NCBI GenBank assembly: GCA_025057715.1
Contig: JANWVD010000044.1
Span: 1 to 6,800 of the forward strand
Direction of reading: 5' to 3'
DNA: 6,800 nt
Origin: Aquificaceae bacterium
Lineage (GTDB): Bacteria; Aquificota; Aquificia; Aquificales; Aquificaceae
Both the position numbers and the translations under genes were made by a program. The notes under the pieces are model-generated. The model was not told where the DNA came from, ran no database searches, and worked only from the letters and a program-made list of their open reading frames with translations. The number at the start of each line of letters is the position of its first letter. Position 1 is the stretch's first letter. Below, piece after piece: positions 4,529 to 6,800 of the stretch.

Positions 4529-6617
4529 GGAGCGAGTTCTTGAACTTCTTTCCAAAAGGGGTATTCTTCACTTTGAGGAAATCATGCGCCTGCTTAATCT
4601 TGAAAACAGCCAAAGAAAAGCTCTCAAAAGAGCTCTAAAGGCGCTAAGAAAAAGCGGAAAAGTAGTCGTAGAAAGAGGCAGATTTCGAAGCGAGCAGGCT
4701 CAAACCTTTACTGGCAGGTTTCTTGCCTATCAAGGCGGGTTTGGCTTTTTGCAAATTGGCAAGGATGTAAAAGATATTTACATCCCGCCCTTTGAGATGA
4801 ATAAGGTCTTTGATGGGGATTTAGTTAGAGCAAAGGCGGTTATCTTTAGAGGTAAAACAGAGGCAAGAATAGTCAAGGTATTAAAGCGCGCAAGGAAAGA
4901 GCTCGCTTGCTCTTTACTAAGAGAGGACGGTCGGTGTTTTGCAATTCCGGTTGGTCATAGCCCCCATCAAAAAATTTATGTATCAAGCCCTGTTTGCTCT
5001 AAGTTAAAAGATGGCACCTTGGTCATTGTTAAGCTCGGCCGATTTTCTCAAAAGGAGGGTCTTTTCTTTGGCAGTGTCAAGGAGGTGCTTGGTCATCCAC
5101 AAGAGCAAAACCTTATTTTAGAGCTAATTATTAGAAAATATGGTCTAAGGGTTAAATATCCTGACGAGGTTTTGCAAGAGGCAGCTTCGCTTGAGCTTTC
5201 TTTAGAGAAAGAGTTTAAGAAAAGACGAGATTTAAGACATCAGCTATGCTTTACGATAGACCCGCCAAATGCAAAGGACTTTGACGATGCTGTTGCAATT
5301 GAGAAGCAAGGCAACGGATACAGGTTATTTGTCCACATTGCAGATGTTTCGGCTTTTGTTAAAGAAGAAGGTGCAATTGATAAAGAGGCCTTAGCTAGGG
5401 GGTTTACCTTTTATTTACCTGGCAAGACCCTTCATATGCTTCCTGATGAACTCTCTTCCGGGCTTTGCAGTCTTGTGCCTGATGTCCCAAGACTTGCAAT
5501 GACCTGTGAGATGGAGTTTGATAGCGACGGGGCTTTAATTGGTTATGAAATTTATGAGAGCGTCATAATTAGCAAAGCCCGTTTGACATACGACCAAGCC
5601 CTTGAGATTTTATTAAACGAGGCTGATGAGCCAATCTTTGGCATTTCTCAAAGCCTTAGGCTCATGGAAGACCTTTATCGACTTCTTGCGCGCTCAAGGT
5701 GGGAAAAAGGAAGCATCGATTTTGACTTTCCTGAAACTGAGCTTGTAGTAGATGAATTTGGCGAGCCAATTTCCGTAGAGCCTTATAAGCGCCATATCGC
5801 CCATAGGATGATAGAGCAGTTTATGGTTCATTGCAACGAAGTTATTGCAATGCATCTTATCAAAACTGGCTATCCCTGCTTGTTTAGGGTGCATGAGCAG
5901 CCTGATTCGGAAAAGGTTGCTAAACTATTAGAAATCCTTGCCGGGCTTGGCTATAAGGTTGGACAAACTACTTTAGAATCAAGATTTTTTCAGAAAATTC
6001 TCGAGGATTTTGAATCAAGACCAGAGGAAAATCTGGTGAGATTTTTGACCTTGCGTTCTATGAGGAGAGCTTACTATTCTCCTCACAACGTTGGGCATTT
6101 CGGCCTTGCAAGCGAGCACTATACTCACTTTACTTCACCCATTAGAAGATACTCAGACCTCGTGGTTCATAGGTTAGTAAAACAATCCCTTGAAAAAGAG
6201 CCAATAGATGTCAAGAAGACCATTTACCAGCTTGAGGCACTTGGTGAGCATCTTTCTTTTCAAGAAAAGTTAGCAGAAGACGCAGAAAAAGAAGCAGTAG
6301 ATAGGTTGAAAATCAGATTCATGCGTGCGCACGTAGGCTCTGAGTTTGAAGGAATCATAACAGGAATAATCCAATCCGGGTTTTTCGTAGAGATTAGTCA
6401 ATTTCTCGTCGAGGGCTTTGTCGGTATATCAACGCTCAATAATGACCAATACATATTTGACGAGCCAGCACATCGCCTCGTTGGCGTTCGCTCCGGGAAG
6501 GTCTTTCGCTTAGGGGATATTGTCAAGGTATTGGTCGCAGGCGTTAATGAAGAGAGAGCAAAGCTCGAGCTTGTCCTTCGCTAATCTTTCTTCCAGCTTT
6601 TGCTAACTAAGAGCTCT
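1891..6617. repeat. Dispersed octamer palindrome AGAGCTCT, six copies
   Basis: Perfect copies lie at 1891-1898, 3858-3865, 3910-3917, 4180-4187, 4629-4636 and 6610-6617, in ileS, rnr and polA. Two near copies, AGAGCTCG, start at 2587 and 4908. About 0.1 copy would be expected by chance in 6.8 kb at even base use. Copies fall in different reading frames (Glu-Leu-Ser, Glu-Ser-Ser-Leu, Lys-Arg-Ala-Leu, and the antisense strand in polA), so one favoured codon pair does not explain them all. The role is unknown. Confidence 0.5.
4515..6584 (+). CDS. rnr: Ribonuclease R, 3'-5' exoribonuclease
   Basis: RNase R degrades RNA processively from the 3' end and can pass through structured regions; in known bacteria it acts in rRNA and mRNA quality control, often with tmRNA. 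The 689 residues have the full order: an N-terminal winged-helix (about 1-58), two cold-shock/OB domains (about 65-190, with GGFGFL at 74-79 and DIYIPP at 87-92), the RNB catalytic domain (about 235-560) and a C-terminal S1 domain (about 607-689). The metal-binding acidic cluster is intact in TIDPPNAKDFDDAV: D249, D255, D257 and D258. AYYSPHNVGHFGL (519-531) and HFTSPIRRYSDLVVHR (538-553) are typical. The winged helix and two cold-shock domains separate it from RNase II. It ends right after S1, lacking the long Lys-rich tail of the 813-residue E. coli enzyme. It overlaps ileS by 14 bp; the only SD-like element is AAGG at 4508-4511, unusually close (3 nt), so translational coupling is likely. 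Confidence 0.96.
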   Translation: MKEIEERVLELLSKRGILHFEEIMRLLNLENSQRKALKRALKALRKSGKVVVERGRFRSEQAQTFTGRFLAYQGGFGFLQIGKDVKDIYIPPFEMNKVFDGDLVRAKAVIFRGKTEARIVKVLKRARKELACSLLREDGRCFAIPVGHSPHQKIYVSSPVCSKLKDGTLVIVKLGRFSQKEGLFFGSVKEVLGHPQEQNLILELIIRKYGLRVKYPDEVLQEAASLELSLEKEFKKRRDLRHQLCFTIDPPNAKDFDDAVAIEKQGNGYRLFVHIADVSAFVKEEGAIDKEALARGFTFYLPGKTLHMLPDELSSGLCSLVPDVPRLAMTCEMEFDSDGALIGYEIYESVIISKARLTYDQALEILLNEADEPIFGISQSLRLMEDLYRLLARSRWEKGSIDFDFPETELVVDEFGEPISVEPYKRHIAHRMIEQFMVHCNEVIAMHLIKTGYPCLFRVHEQPDSEKVAKLLEILAGLGYKVGQTTLESRFFQKILEDFESRPEENLVRFLTLRSMRRAYYSPHNVGHFGLASEHYTHFTSPIRRYSDLVVHRLVKQSLEKEPIDVKKTIYQLEALGEHLSFQEKLAEDAEKEAVDRLKIRFMRAHVGSEFEGIITGIIQSGFFVEISQFLVEGFVGISTLNNDQYIFDEPAHRLVGVRSGKVFRLGDIVKVLVAGVNEERAKLELVLR

Positions 6618-6799
6618 ACCTCAACTGGGACATTTCTTAAAATCCTTGAGCCGGCATCAAGCATAGCTTCCTTGAGGCTCTCTGAAACCACATTTGCACT
6701 TTCTTGAGGGCATTCTACTACAATCTCATCGTGAATTAAGTTTATAACCCTTGCTAAGGGCAAGTTCTTTTTCCTAAAGAGGACAACAGAGAGCTTTAA
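6581..6799 (-). CDS. polA: Family A DNA polymerase, C-terminal end only
   Basis: The minus-strand frame is open from the window edge to a TAG at 6583-6581, giving 72 C-terminal residues. INLIHDEIVVECP contains motif C of family A polymerases (HDE), whose Asp is a catalytic metal ligand in the palm. LKLSVVLF before it fits the helix that precedes motif C, and the ending VPVEVELLVSKSWKKD fits the family's C terminus. The fragment cannot show whether 5' nuclease or 3'-5' proofreading domains are present. The form of motif C recalls the shorter polymerases of Aquificota and relatives more than E. coli Pol I ('LQVHDELV'); this comparison is from memory. The TTG at 6763 is an internal Leu codon, not a start. 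The stop overlaps the stop of convergent rnr by 4 bp, with no terminator seen between them. Confidence 0.82.
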   Translation of the reverse strand, partial: LKLSVVLFRKKNLPLARVINLIHDEIVVECPQESANVVSESLKEAMLDAGSRILRNVPVEVELLVSKSWKKD

Positions 6800-6800
6800 A

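Noticed and set aside
6581..6763. A complete 60-residue minus-strand gene starting at TTG 6763
   Set aside because: The frame stays open to the window edge and the upstream residues (LKLSVVLF...) continue the polymerase homology, so this is the end of a longer gene.

Overview
The window is dense bacterial chromosome with a housekeeping gene set: a partial small lipoprotein gene, rplU and rpmA (ribosomal proteins L21 and L27), thyX (flavin-dependent thymidylate synthase, minus strand), ileS (isoleucyl-tRNA synthetase), rnr (ribonuclease R) and the C-terminal end of a family A DNA polymerase (polA, minus strand). Base composition looks moderate, with GC in the low 40s by eye. The lineage cannot be fixed from the sequence alone. 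Extreme compactness, scarce Shine-Dalgarno sites, ThyX and a polymerase tail of the 'NLIHDEIVVE' kind suggest a streamlined, possibly deep-branching or thermophilic bacterium. Aquificota is one candidate, but this is inference only.

Layout. Positions 3-215 hold the end of a lipoprotein made almost wholly of Ala-Pro and Pro-Ala-Glu-poly-Gln repeats. A perfect dyad follows in the 41-nt gap. Then rplU and rpmA lie 2 nt apart on the plus strand. rpmA runs tail-to-tail into thyX with a 14-bp overlap. thyX and ileS are divergent, with only 15 bp between their start codons. ileS overlaps rnr by 14 bp on the same strand. The rnr and polA stop codons overlap by 4 bp, tail-to-tail. Only about 58 nt of the window lie between genes.

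Function. Four of the genes serve translation or RNA turnover: two 50S proteins, one aminoacyl-tRNA synthetase and one 3'-5' exoribonuclease that degrades structured RNA, including rRNA and tmRNA-tagged mRNA in known systems. The other two, thyX (dTMP synthesis) and polA, serve DNA precursor supply and replication or repair. ileS and rnr look co-transcribed.

Most worth a second look: ThyX carries an insertion of about 98 residues between its two conserved halves; the thyX/ileS gap has overlapping perfect -10 hexamers on both strands and almost no room for leaders; terminator-like hairpins sit on the far side of opposing genes, which would give long antisense 3' ends; and the octamer AGAGCTCT occurs six times in several reading frames. 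I see no CRISPR array, insertion sequence, RNA gene or obvious new multi-gene system.
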